7,462 bases of DNA from Bacillota bacterium (GCA_023428885.1 JAEYWQ010000091.1:1-7462), one strand, 5' to 3'. Numbered from the stretch's first letter, positions 1-5,560 are shown. Notes: a model not told the origin generated them from the sequence alone. Numbers and translations are program-made.

Positions 1-147
1 GACCAAGGTTATAAATTTTTTGTGCTAGATGGAAAGTTTTTGCTTTTATTTTATTTTGATGGGGAAACGGATGAACTAGTTGCAGTGGAAGCACCGGATG
101 AGCTCAGTAAGTATTTTATTGAGCTGATGGAGGAAGTGACACCATAG
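1..147 (+). CDS. C-terminal part of a small acidic hypothetical protein
   Basis: An open frame enters from the left edge and stops at TAG 145-147, giving the last 48 residues; the start is outside the window. The visible part opens DQGYKFFVLDGKF, continues with a hydrophobic LLLFYFD strand and ends in an acidic helix-like tail. The pattern (short beta strands, an acidic loop, then a helix rich in Glu and Leu) fits a small soluble cytoplasmic alpha/beta protein. I do not recognise the family. Its small acidic nature and the patchwork of gene fragments next to it would suit an immunity protein of a contact-dependent toxin locus, but that is inference only. A hairpin-forming sequence follows at 154-178. 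Confidence 0.6.
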   Translation, partial: DQGYKFFVLDGKFLLLFYFDGETDELVAVEAPDELSKYFIELMEEVTP

Positions 148-175
148 ACATGTGTTTCCAGTCCTTGACTGGTGA

Positions 176-337
176 AACTATGCTCCTGAAAATGTTGATA
201 GGATTTACATATTAGATAATTGGGCACCTATGAAATTTGTAAGTGCTGGAGTATTTGGTACAGCGATTAGCCCAACTAATAATCTAGCAGCAAGTGATCA
301 TTATGGTGTAGTGGTTGATGTTGAGCTTGCTGAATAG
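176..337 (+). pseudogene. C-terminal remnant of an endonuclease/exonuclease/phosphatase (EEP) family protein
   Basis: A 53-codon open frame with no start codon runs from just after an in-frame TGA (173-175) to TAG at 335-337. It reads VDRIYILDN early on and ends ASDHYGVVVDVELAE. The D-x-I-Y-I strand followed by S-D-H-x-x-V near the C-terminus is the signature of the EEP fold (DNase I, exonuclease III and phosphatase superfamily). In that family the SDH His and the preceding Asp belong to the active site, and the SDHxPV strand closes the sandwich. Only the last fifth or so of such a protein, which is usually 250-300 residues, is present. The front half carrying the metal-binding Asn and Glu is missing, so it cannot be functional. 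I infer a relic left by recombination or deletion. Confidence 0.65.
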
Positions 338-516
338 TAAAGAAAAAGCAACGTTATACAATTGGGAATAAGTATGAAGGTTGTTATATGTTTCCTTGCT
401 TGCAACTGATTAATTAGGACTATAAAGTAAGCAGACTTAATAAAAATTTAAGTTTATTTATTCTTTTTAGTATGATAACATTACTTGAGGAATATACTGG
501 AAGAATCTCTGTATAT

Positions 517-576
517 ATGTCGCTCAGTGGCTTTTACCTCAAGAGGCATAGAGGAACAGCAGGACAAGAGCGACAT
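517..576. repeat. Perfect 9-bp inverted repeat, 42-nt spacer
   Basis: ATGTCGCTC at 517-525 is exactly complementary to GAGCGACAT at 568-576. The spacer contains CCTCAAGAGG. The repeat lies in the low-content stretch upstream of the zincin-like gene. No T-tract follows, so it is not a typical terminator; its function is unknown. Confidence 0.4.
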
Positions 577-603
577 AGAGGCATTCTCTCAGGGCTGGGG
601 GAA

Positions 604-621
604 GATTTGGAATACACCGCT
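604..621 (+). repeat. Copy 1 of a short dispersed motif ending TACACCGCT
   Basis: GATTTGGAATACACCGCT here is nearly the same as GATTTGAGTACACCGCT at 2122-2138: one base is deleted and one changed, and the last nine bases are identical. Both copies lie in intergenic DNA 60-85 nt upstream of the next gene start. They may be remnants of one repeated sequence used in recombination, but chance is possible for so short a match. Confidence 0.35.
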
Positions 622-679
622 GGTGAGGCTTAGAATAGAAAACTATTTGAAGATTAAGAATTAAGAAAGGATTAGGAAT

Positions 680-1630
680 ATGACATATTTTAATAAAAAT
701 GAGTTTACTTCTTTTTTATTGAAAGGACAATTACATGATGCGATAGCCTACCTTAGTAATTTTTCTGATAAAAAAGATTGCTTAGAAATGTATACAAATG
801 TATTTCAACATGGTCAATATTACAAAAGAAGTGAGAATGAAACAATTGGGAATATTGATCGTATCTATCAAGAGTATTATAGAGATGTGTTTTGGAATAA
901 GCTATCCAATGAAGAGGCTATGAAACAACTCTTTTATAAATTATGGCTATTTTGTGGCTCAAATGATGCGTTAACGATTGATGAGAATATAGAAGATGAG
1001 ATCGCTAAGATAGTAATAGCAGAGGGTTACGAATATTTAGGTGGAAGTACACAGGGGTATTTTGGACCATATATCTGGAAAAAGTCAGAAAGAGTAACTT
1101 ATGAAGTTGAATTGCCAAGTGGGATAGAAGCCTACACTATCATAATGATGGATGGGTTTATATCGCGTAGCTGGTTGGATTTTATCTCCTTTGGGCTAAT
1201 TGGGGCTGGTGGTTGGGTCGGCGACAAGGGAACCTTATGCTGTGTAAGAAGTTCGTATGAGAATGGAAGTGAGGAGTTTTTCAACATATCCTTCTTAAAA
1301 CATGAAGCCCAACACGCCTACGATAAGAAAAAGTATTCAAATATAACATCTGTCGATCTGGAATATCGAGCAAAGTTGGTTGAATTAATTTATTGGCCAG
1401 ATTCTAGAAAGATTAAGGAGATATTCAGGGAATCAGATGCTAGTAATCCAGATAACAGCCATTCTATAGCAGCGGATAGAATTATACATAGCATGATGGA
1501 TAGATTATTCCGAGGTGAATCTGTGAATGATGAAAGTTCCTGGAATGATAAAGTAGATCAGATTCAACTATATGCTTTAGAACTTTTAAAAGAAAGCAGT
1601 AGAATGCTGGATGAATATGCAGAGGAATAA
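680..1630 (+). CDS. Zincin-like protein with HEAQH motif, function unknown
   Basis: The gene encodes 316 residues. ATG 680 is preceded by AAAGGA (666-671) at 8-nt spacing. The first 115 residues or so look helical. A mixed alpha/beta part follows, with a hydrophobic Gly-rich segment (about 172-182, GLIGAGGWVG), then HEAQH at residues 208-212 (FLKHEAQHAYDKK). Another Glu lies 15 residues after the second His (E228, in LEYRAKLVEL). HExxH with a downstream Glu on a helix is the zinc site of gluzincin metallopeptidases, with E209 as the expected catalytic base. There is no signal peptide or membrane segment, so it is predicted to be cytoplasmic. The substrate is unknown; it may be a housekeeping-like orphan, an immunity or toxin-associated peptidase, or a degenerate zincin. 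The gap to the next gene is only 26 nt, so the two are probably co-transcribed. Confidence 0.75.
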   Translation: MTYFNKNEFTSFLLKGQLHDAIAYLSNFSDKKDCLEMYTNVFQHGQYYKRSENETIGNIDRIYQEYYRDVFWNKLSNEEAMKQLFYKLWLFCGSNDALTIDENIEDEIAKIVIAEGYEYLGGSTQGYFGPYIWKKSERVTYEVELPSGIEAYTIIMMDGFISRSWLDFISFGLIGAGGWVGDKGTLCCVRSSYENGSEEFFNISFLKHEAQHAYDKKKYSNITSVDLEYRAKLVELIYWPDSRKIKEIFRESDASNPDNSHSIAADRIIHSMMDRLFRGESVNDESSWNDKVDQIQLYALELLKESSRMLDEYAEE

Positions 1631-1656
1631 GATGCATTTTATAGGAGCTGTTTAAG

Positions 1657-2097
1657 ATGAGAAAGCGGATTTTATTTATAGTAAGTATTTTGACTTTTAT
1701 AGCAATCATTGTATACATATTTCGACCGATCCCACTTGATAAAGATTTCTTTGACACTGATGAAATAACTGTTTCATATGTTATGAACTCAATGAAAGAT
1801 GGGGAAATAAAACCAGAGGTGAAAACCTTAACCTTTGATAGCAATACAACTGAATTTCACCAAATAAGGAATATTTTTAAAAGATATTCCTATCATAAAT
1901 GTTTTAAAACATGGATAAATAATGGTAAAATAAGTACACGTGGAATGTCTTATCAATTATCAACTGATGATACAATAATACTCATTACAGAAGATTCGTA
2001 TGTTATGATTGATGATATGATATATCGCGTTGATTATTTGGGAAATTCAAAAGCACAAAAAATGATAAAAGAGATAAAAGTTGTGTTGGAGGAATAA
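1657..2097 (+). CDS. Membrane-anchored hypothetical protein
   Basis: The gene encodes 146 residues, starting at ATG 1657 with AGGAG at 1643-1647 (9-nt spacing), 26 nt after the zincin-like gene. The N-terminus is MRKR followed by a hydrophobic helix at residues 5-22. There is no Cys lipobox and no clear signal peptidase site, so I predict an uncleaved anchor with about 120 residues outside the membrane by the positive-inside rule. The exterior part has alternating strands (EITVSYVMNS, TIILITEDSYVMIDD) and ends in a Lys-rich helix. This resembles the many small anchored extracytoplasmic proteins of unknown function in Firmicutes. I do not assign a family. Confidence 0.7.
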   Translation: MRKRILFIVSILTFIAIIVYIFRPIPLDKDFFDTDEITVSYVMNSMKDGEIKPEVKTLTFDSNTTEFHQIRNIFKRYSYHKCFKTWINNGKISTRGMSYQLSTDDTIILITEDSYVMIDDMIYRVDYLGNSKAQKMIKEIKVVLEE

Positions 2098-2121
2098 ACA
2101 ACAGGGGACTCATAGGCAGAG

Positions 2122-2138
2122 GATTTGAGTACACCGCT
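2122..2138 (+). repeat. Copy 2 of a short dispersed motif ending TACACCGCT
   Basis: GATTTGAGTACACCGCT matches 604-621 except for one deleted and one changed base. It lies in the 110-nt gap between the membrane-anchored gene and the DUF89 gene. Confidence 0.35.
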
Positions 2139-2158
2139 ACACTTCACACTGAGGTTGC

Positions 2159-2194
2159 GTTCGAAGAATGTATGCAAGCACTCACTCTTCGAAC
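2159..2194 (+). promoter_or_regulatory. 9-bp perfect inverted repeat just upstream of the DUF89 ribosome binding site
   Basis: GTTCGAAGA (2159-2167) is exactly complementary to TCTTCGAAC (2186-2194), with an 18-nt loop. The right arm ends two bases before the GGAGG (2197-2201) that serves ATG 2208. As RNA this would form a stem abutting the ribosome binding site; as DNA it could be an operator. No T-tract follows, so it is not a terminator. Confidence 0.45.
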
Positions 2195-2207
2195 TTGGAG
2201 GAAAATT

Positions 2208-3086
2208 ATGAAAATGCATGATAAATGCTTGCCATGTATAGTGAACCAAGCTATCAAAGTAGCCAATATCACCGGAGTTAATTTAAAGGATGAATTATTA
2301 AGAGAGGTGTTTACCTATCTTAGTAAAATGGATTTTAATAGTACTACTCCTGAAATTATAGGAGAAGTATTTGACATGATAAAAAGATATACAAACAATC
2401 CAGACCCATATAAAGAAACTAGAACTTACTACAATACTTTGTTCTTAAATTTGCTACCAGAGTTTGAAAAGAAGATAGAGCAGGCTGAGAATACCTTTGA
2501 GTTAGCAATTCGATATGCTATCGTTGGTAATATCATAGACTTCAACCCTGTGCATAATACCTTATTAGAGGAAATTTATAATTCCTTAGATCAAGTTGAA
2601 CAATTAGAGTTTGCAATTGATGATTCTCAGTCACTAATGAAAGATATATTAAATGAAAGAATTTTACTTTATTTAGGTGATAATTGTGGCGAAATCTGTT
2701 TGGATAAGCTACTTCTAAAGAAAATGAAAGAATTGAATCCTGATATTAGATTACTGTTTGGTGTAAGAGGTAAACCTGTGGTGAATGATTCTATTGCTGA
2801 AGACGCATATTTTGTAGGTATCGATGAATATGCTGAGATTATAGATAACGGGGATGGTTCTCTAGGGACGGTCCTTCATCGAACAAGCCCTTCTTTTATG
2901 GATGTTTATAAGGCGGCTGATGTGATAATTGCCAAAGGGCAAGCAAATTATGAATGCTTGAGTGAAGAAAATAAAAACATCTATTTCCTGTTGATGACCA
3001 AATGTGACGTGATAGCAAATGATATTGGTGTTGAGGAAAAGAAAATGGTTTGTATGAAAAGCAAACTTAGGAATCCCTTATACTAA
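2208..3086 (+). CDS. ARMT1-like / DUF89 damage-control phosphatase
   Basis: The gene encodes 292 residues. I chose ATG 2208 over the in-frame ATG at 2172 because GGAGG at 2197-2201 lies 6 nt before it and because family members begin close to the CLPC motif (residues 7-10). Family signatures are in order: LGDNCGE (D158, N159, E162), RGKPVVND (R187, N193, D194) and AKGQANYE (K243, G244, N247, E249). In DUF89 proteins these residues bind a divalent metal (Mn, Co or Ni) and the phosphate. Characterised members hydrolyse phosphate from damaged or excess phosphometabolites such as sugar phosphates and oxidised pantetheine phosphates, in the cytoplasm. The length matches stand-alone prokaryotic members. 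The final residues (RNPLY) come from DNA belonging to the beta-lactamase remnant read in another frame, so the native tail may have been replaced. All signature residues are intact, so it is probably active; the exact substrate is unknown. Confidence 0.88.
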   Translation: MKMHDKCLPCIVNQAIKVANITGVNLKDELLREVFTYLSKMDFNSTTPEIIGEVFDMIKRYTNNPDPYKETRTYYNTLFLNLLPEFEKKIEQAENTFELAIRYAIVGNIIDFNPVHNTLLEEIYNSLDQVEQLEFAIDDSQSLMKDILNERILLYLGDNCGEICLDKLLLKKMKELNPDIRLLFGVRGKPVVNDSIAEDAYFVGIDEYAEIIDNGDGSLGTVLHRTSPSFMDVYKAADVIIAKGQANYECLSEENKNIYFLLMTKCDVIANDIGVEEKKMVCMKSKLRNPLY

Positions 3087-3443
3087 ATATATGGAGGAGT
3101 ACATATTTAAAGCAGTTGGCATGAATAATTCGGGTTCATCTTATTGGATGCTTTTTTAAGGTTTAAGATATTATCTAAGGATCTGACTGAATTATACTTA
3201 AGACCTTATATCAAAGCTGAATCAGAAGGAGAAAATTTGTTTTACGGACACGGTATATGGATGTATAAGGAAGAGGGGAAGCCTATTAAAGAATATCTGA
3301 CTGAATGCGATGCAGGAGTATCATTTAAGTCTGCAATTATTAGGAAGGACGAAATGATATATACTGTGATATCAAATACTGGTGATGGGACATGGCCAAT
3401 CGTAAGAGAGATAAGAAGTTTTCTCTATGATGGACAGAAATAA
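3058..3443 (+). pseudogene. Serine beta-lactamase-family (class C / PBP-like) remnant, internally deleted and frameshifted
   Basis: Two frames together give parts of one protein. Frame 1 (3058 to the stop at 3157-3159) reads GIPYTKYMEEYIFKAVGMNN. This matches the helix and 'IFKPLGM' segment of beta-lactamase-family hydrolases (PF00144 type). Frame 3 (about 3156-3443) carries SKDLTELYLRPY, FYGHGIWMYKEEG, AGVSFKSAI and VISNTGDGTWPIVREI, the usual C-terminal region. The N-terminal domain with the catalytic Ser-x-x-Lys and Tyr is missing. About 60-100 residues normally between 'GM..' and the 'SKDL' helix are also missing, and the frames disagree near the T-run 3153-3158. The 99-codon open frame that can be drawn from TTG 3144 is therefore a remnant. 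It overlaps the end of the DUF89 gene, which places a recombination joint at about 3055. Confidence 0.75.
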
Positions 3444-3470
3444 TCAATTCTTTGAATGGAGATTTGTAAT

Positions 3471-3902
3471 ATGAGAAAAATAAAAACGTACGAACCCTGG
3501 TTTTTCATTTTTTTTGGCTTATTTCATTTACATAGAATATGGGGACTTATTGACAGAAAATCATATGCTGACTTTTGGGTTGGTGCTATGAAGGAAAAAG
3601 GACTCTTTTATTATTCACTTATGGGTGTATTAGCGATATTTTGCATTTTAGGTATCATAACTTTTTTTAAAGAACTTCATAAAAATTATTGGTGGAGATG
3701 GATCTATCTTCTTGGAGGTGGATATTTATTATTTGATTTATTTGCTATAGCAACAGGATTATCTTTTTGGAATGAATTATTAATGTTTATGTTCGATACA
3801 TCATCTCCTTATTGGAATATATTATGGTCAGCATTTATATCTTTAGGTGGTGCTGTATTTATTCTTGGTATTATCCTTTTGATAAAAAAAAGGAAACTAT
3901 GA
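3471..3902 (+). CDS. Four-helix integral membrane protein, function unknown
   Basis: The gene encodes 143 residues. I chose ATG 3471 because GGAG (3458-3461) lies 9 nt upstream; the in-frame ATG 3456 would start on top of that site. Hydrophobic segments lie at about residues 10-27, 45-66, 77-97 and 117-138, with a Lys-rich C-terminus (KKRKL). The N-terminal MRKIK and C-terminal KKRKL both suggest a cytoplasmic location for the ends. The protein is rich in Trp and Phe and has no catalytic motif. It lies 27 nt after the beta-lactamase remnant and ends 25 nt before a terminator, so it is the last gene of the left transcription block. Small four-helix proteins occur as immunity proteins to membrane toxins and as bystanders in accessory regions; I cannot choose between these. 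Confidence 0.7.
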   Translation: MRKIKTYEPWFFIFFGLFHLHRIWGLIDRKSYADFWVGAMKEKGLFYYSLMGVLAIFCILGIITFFKELHKNYWWRWIYLLGGGYLLFDLFAIATGLSFWNELLMFMFDTSSPYWNILWSAFISLGGAVFILGIILLIKKRKL

Positions 3903-3927
3903 CATTGATAATTTTAGCTTAATGAAT

Positions 3928-3967
3928 ATCGTCAGAAGTCTTTTTTATGAGGCTTCTGGCGATTTTT
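3928..3967 (+). terminator. Rho-independent terminator
   Basis: ATCGTCAGAAG (3928-3938) pairs with CTTCTGGCGAT (3953-3963) over 11 bp with one G-U pair and a 14-nt loop, followed by T at 3963-3967. It lies 25 nt after the membrane protein gene. No T-tract follows the stem on the minus strand, so it mainly stops plus-strand transcription. Confidence 0.85.
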
Positions 3968-3998
3968 CACTTCTGAAGTTTGAGGTGTAACATCCTAT

Positions 3999-4487
3999 CT
4001 ACCTAAGGTTAAAATTAAAAAGAGAATAATATTTACGTTGCACGCTCTGAGTAAAACCGTAATCAATTATGACAGGGTGATTGTTGATTATACCCCAATT
4101 AACAGTTCGATATAAATCATTCAATAGCAAATTATATTTAGTAAAAACAGATCTGATCACTTCTAATTGGAAAAGCTCTCTATTCGTTTTTACATTAAAG
4201 TATTTTCTGACTTCTGAAAAATTCCTGATCCGAACAGCTTTTTCCATAATAAGAAAGCGATGATCGTTAGATATTTGTATGGTTTTAGCAAATATATTAG
4301 AATGATCCGCTAATGATATGTGATGCTCAGCCTCGTTCTGTGCGATACCTCTATTGTTTTTTGCAACTTTGACCACATATCCATTTCTCAAATCAAATAC
4401 TCTTCTACCAGAACCTGAACCAATACAAGGATAGTTCCTTCTTCTAATGTTCAAAATAATTATATTAAAATCTATCATTTCATTCAT
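3999..4487 (-). CDS. Minimal protein-kinase-like protein
   Basis: The gene encodes 162 residues on the minus strand. Kinase-fold signs are in order: a Gly-rich loop IGSGSGRRVFDL (G23, G25, G27), YVVKVAKN with K40 as the ATP lysine, a helix-C-like E54, a hinge-like FLIMEKA (78-84), a catalytic-loop-like NDLYRTVNWG (D124, N130) and VIIDYGFT (D142, Y143, G144) in the place of the DFG metal site. The spacing from D124 to N130 is one residue longer than the usual D-x4-N, and the C-lobe is nearly absent, against 250-300 residues in ordinary kinases. It is either a compact kinase of the RIO/APH-like type or a pseudokinase. It is predicted to be cytoplasmic. The start at 4487 has only a weak ribosome binding site; M4 (4478-4476) is an alternative. 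It is convergent with the left block and divergent from the defence operon. Confidence 0.7.
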   Translation of the reverse strand: MNEMIDFNIIILNIRRRNYPCIGSGSGRRVFDLRNGYVVKVAKNNRGIAQNEAEHHISLADHSNIFAKTIQISNDHRFLIMEKAVRIRNFSEVRKYFNVKTNRELFQLEVIRSVFTKYNLLLNDLYRTVNWGIINNHPVIIDYGFTQSVQRKYYSLFNFNLR

Positions 4488-4603
4488 ATGTTAATTATTT
4501 TCCGAATTCTCTTATTTAAGATCTCATATTATTGTATTTAAATAAATAGAGGGCGTTACTAACATTAAATATTATTAATTTGGTATCTGCATCAATTTCA
4601 CTT

Positions 4604-4617
4604 GAAAGTAAACTTTC
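4604..4617. promoter_or_regulatory. Small palindrome, possible operator
   Basis: GAAAGT-AA-ACTTTC is a perfect 6-bp inverted repeat with a 2-bp centre, 58 nt upstream of the AAAGGAGG of the mini-ORF. The tight symmetry suits a dimeric repressor site better than an RNA hairpin. Nothing links it to a particular regulator. Confidence 0.25.
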
Positions 4618-4674
4618 TTCCTTTGTCATATGAGATAGCGTAAGCATTAATTGCTAAACGCAAAGGAGGCGGAG

Positions 4675-4722
4675 TTGGATGTTATATTTGATGTCATTCG
4701 ACAGACGTTAGATGCAGTATGA
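4675..4722 (+). CDS. 15-codon mini-ORF with strong Shine-Dalgarno, possibly a truncated gene start
   Basis: AAAGGAGG at 4662-4669 is among the strongest ribosome binding sites in the window. It lies 5 nt before TTG 4675, which opens a 15-codon frame (MDVIFDVIRQTLDAV if TTG is read as Met) closed by TGA 4720-4722. A strong terminator begins 16 nt later. The peptide is an amphipathic, acidic helix. It resembles the first residues of clostridial multi-pass transporters annotated as putative manganese or arsenic efflux proteins, which begin with a similar 'DVIFDTLLDALK' helix; this is from memory and weak. It may be a leader peptide, a genuine tiny protein, or the 5' stub of a gene whose body was deleted. 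Confidence 0.3.
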   Translation: MDVIFDVIRQTLDAV

Positions 4723-4738
4723 TTGTGAGTGAAAACAT

Positions 4739-4781
4739 AATAACGCTAATCCTTACCACGTAGGGGTTAGTGTTATTTTTT
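4739..4781 (+). terminator. Strong Rho-independent terminator
   Basis: AATAACGCTAATCC (4739-4752) pairs with GGGTTAGTGTTATT (4764-4777) over 14 bp including two G-U pairs, with an 11-nt loop. It is followed by a run of T to 4781. It ends whatever transcript includes the mini-ORF and insulates the repressor operon from upstream read-through. Confidence 0.88.
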
Positions 4782-4785
4782 CATT

Positions 4786-4841
4786 ACAAAGTGTGCTAAT
4801 ATATGATCTATATTCTAGCAAGTGTTTGAAGCATACTTTGT
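4786..4841. repeat. 12-bp inverted repeat with nested inner hairpin
   Basis: ACAAAGTGTGCT (4786-4797) pairs with AGCATACTTTGT (4830-4841), 12 positions with one G-U. Inside lies a perfect 6-bp repeat, AATATA (4798-4803) with TATATT (4809-4814), stacked directly on the outer stem. It has no T-tract and no reading frame. It could be a structured 5' RNA, a protein-binding site or the relic of a mobile-element end. Confidence 0.5.
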
Positions 4842-4877
4842 TCTAAAAGGAGTGCAAATTCTGCATTGGAGACCTTG

Positions 4878-4902
4878 TAAAATCGTAGAATCTGCGATTT
4901 TA
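4878..4902. promoter_or_regulatory. Palindrome abutting the promoter, candidate operator of the S24 repressor
   Basis: TAAAATCG (4878-4885) and CGATTTTA (4895-4902) are perfect 8-bp inverted arms around a 9-bp centre, a 25-bp site with half-sites about 1.6 helical turns apart. It ends 3 bp before the -35 element of the repressor operon. XRE/LexA-type repressors commonly bind such dyads at their own promoters. Autoregulation is inferred from position and symmetry only. Confidence 0.5.
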
Positions 4903-4905
4903 TGA

Positions 4906-4933
4906 TTGTAATTTATGTTAATGAATGTATAAT
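4906..4933 (+). promoter_or_regulatory. Sigma-A promoter of the repressor/defence operon
   Basis: TTGTAA (4906-4911) and a perfect TATAAT (4928-4933) are separated by 16 bp. Transcription should begin at about 4940, giving a leader of only about 14 nt before ATG 4954, barely more than the GGAGG at 4941-4945. Confidence 0.7.
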
Positions 4934-4953
4934 TATATCAGGAGGTGTTCAAC

Positions 4954-5514
4954 ATGAACTTGGGAAAAAAATTATTAGAAGTTCGAGAGGCTGCAAATAT
5001 ATCGCGTGTACAGTCGGTTGAACTCCTAAAAGAAAAAGGATTTGACGTTAAAACCTATACAATTAGTAAGTGGGAAACCGGAGTGTCAAAACCCACGATT
5101 GAGGCCTTCCTTGCAATATGCGATATCTGCCGAGTGATGGATATAGGGCAGACCTTTGGTAATAAAAGACGTTTACGTTTATATGACATACCTGTTTCGG
5201 CTGGTCTTGGTAATTATCTTGAAGATGGTTCTTATGAGATGATTGAGATAGATAATACAGTACCCAGTATTGCGGATTATGCAGTAAGAGTAAGCGGAAA
5301 TAGTATGATGCCTCGATTTGTAGATCAGCAAATTATCTTCATTCACCAGCAATCTACTCTGGAGGAAGGAGAGATCGGAATCTTTAGTTTAAATAACAAT
5401 ACTTTTTTAAAGAAGCTTGGTAAGGGCTGTCTAATCTCTTTAAATCCTGATTATGAGCCGATTCGAATTCAGGATTATGATGATTTTAGAGTACTTGGGA
5501 AAGTTGTTGGCTAA
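4954..5514 (+). CDS. XRE-HTH / S24 peptidase repressor (LexA/CI type)
   Basis: The gene encodes 186 residues. ATG 4954 is preceded by AGGAGG (4940-4945) at 8 nt; the in-frame GTG at 4945 overlaps that site and is rejected. Residues 3-65 or so form an XRE helix-turn-helix (VREAANISR, then TISKWETGVSKPTIE as the recognition part). Residues 76-186 form an S24 domain. It has IPVSAGLGN with an Ala83-Gly84 cleavage dyad, VSGNSMMP with nucleophile S117, and TFLKKL with K153 as the general base, all in the LexA/CI order and spacing. In this family, RecA filaments formed after DNA damage stimulate self-cleavage between Ala and Gly and relieve repression. I infer that it represses its own promoter through the 4878-4902 palindrome and so controls the TerB gene, which starts 46 nt after its stop with no terminator between. 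A phage-type CI repressor left on its own is the main alternative. Confidence 0.88.
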   Translation: MNLGKKLLEVREAANISRVQSVELLKEKGFDVKTYTISKWETGVSKPTIEAFLAICDICRVMDIGQTFGNKRRLRLYDIPVSAGLGNYLEDGSYEMIEIDNTVPSIADYAVRVSGNSMMPRFVDQQIIFIHQQSTLEEGEIGIFSLNNNTFLKKLGKGCLISLNPDYEPIRIQDYDDFRVLGKVVG

Positions 5515-5560
5515 AACTATCATTTATCATCTTGTATGCTAGAATTATTGAGGAGGAAGC

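Larger units (their letters stand above)
338..679 (+). other. 342-nt stretch without a convincing gene
   Basis: An AT-rich 6-bp hairpin (435-440 with 448-453) is followed by a T-rich tract, a weak terminator candidate. A poor promoter-like pair (TTGCAA 400-405, TATAAA 421-426, spacer only 15) is also present. A 53-codon frame from ATG 472 to TAG 631-633 has no ribosome binding site and matches nothing I know; it may be decayed coding DNA. Inverted repeats CTTGAGG 484-490 with CCTCAAG 537-543, and 517-525 with 568-576, give the region folding potential. The octamer CATAGAGG occurs twice (547-554 and 574-581). The likely ribosome binding site for the next gene is AAAGGA at 666-671. Confidence 0.4.
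4488..4953. other. 466-nt non-coding stretch between divergent genes
   Basis: This intergenic region separates the minus-strand kinase-like gene from the plus-strand repressor operon. The half nearest the kinase-like gene is very AT-rich and must hold that gene's promoter, though I see no good consensus. The rest contains, in order, a small palindrome (4604-4617), a mini-ORF with a strong Shine-Dalgarno sequence (4675-4722), a strong terminator (4739-4781), a long nested inverted repeat (4786-4841), an operator-like palindrome (4878-4902) and a promoter (4906-4933). The mini-ORF followed by a terminator suggests a short transcript of its own. Confidence 0.6.

Noticed and set aside
154..178. 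Hairpin (10 bp with a 2-nt bulge) just after the first stop codon
   Set aside because: No T-tract follows, so it is not a convincing terminator, and it runs into the start of the EEP remnant.
472..633. 53-codon open frame in the gap before the zincin-like gene
   Set aside because: No ribosome binding site, unusual Arg/Gly-rich composition and no recognisable family; kept only as possible decayed coding DNA.
1482..2249. Minus-strand frames at 1482-1844 and 2034-2249
   Set aside because: Antisense to well-formed plus-strand genes with good ribosome binding sites; no family resemblance.
3144..3443. 99-residue frame as a complete small gene
   Set aside because: It can only start at TTG without a ribosome binding site, and its sequence is the C-terminus of a beta-lactamase-family protein.
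4945..4953. GTG 4945 as the start of the S24 repressor
   Set aside because: It overlaps the GGAGG motif; ATG 4954 has the correct 8-nt spacing.
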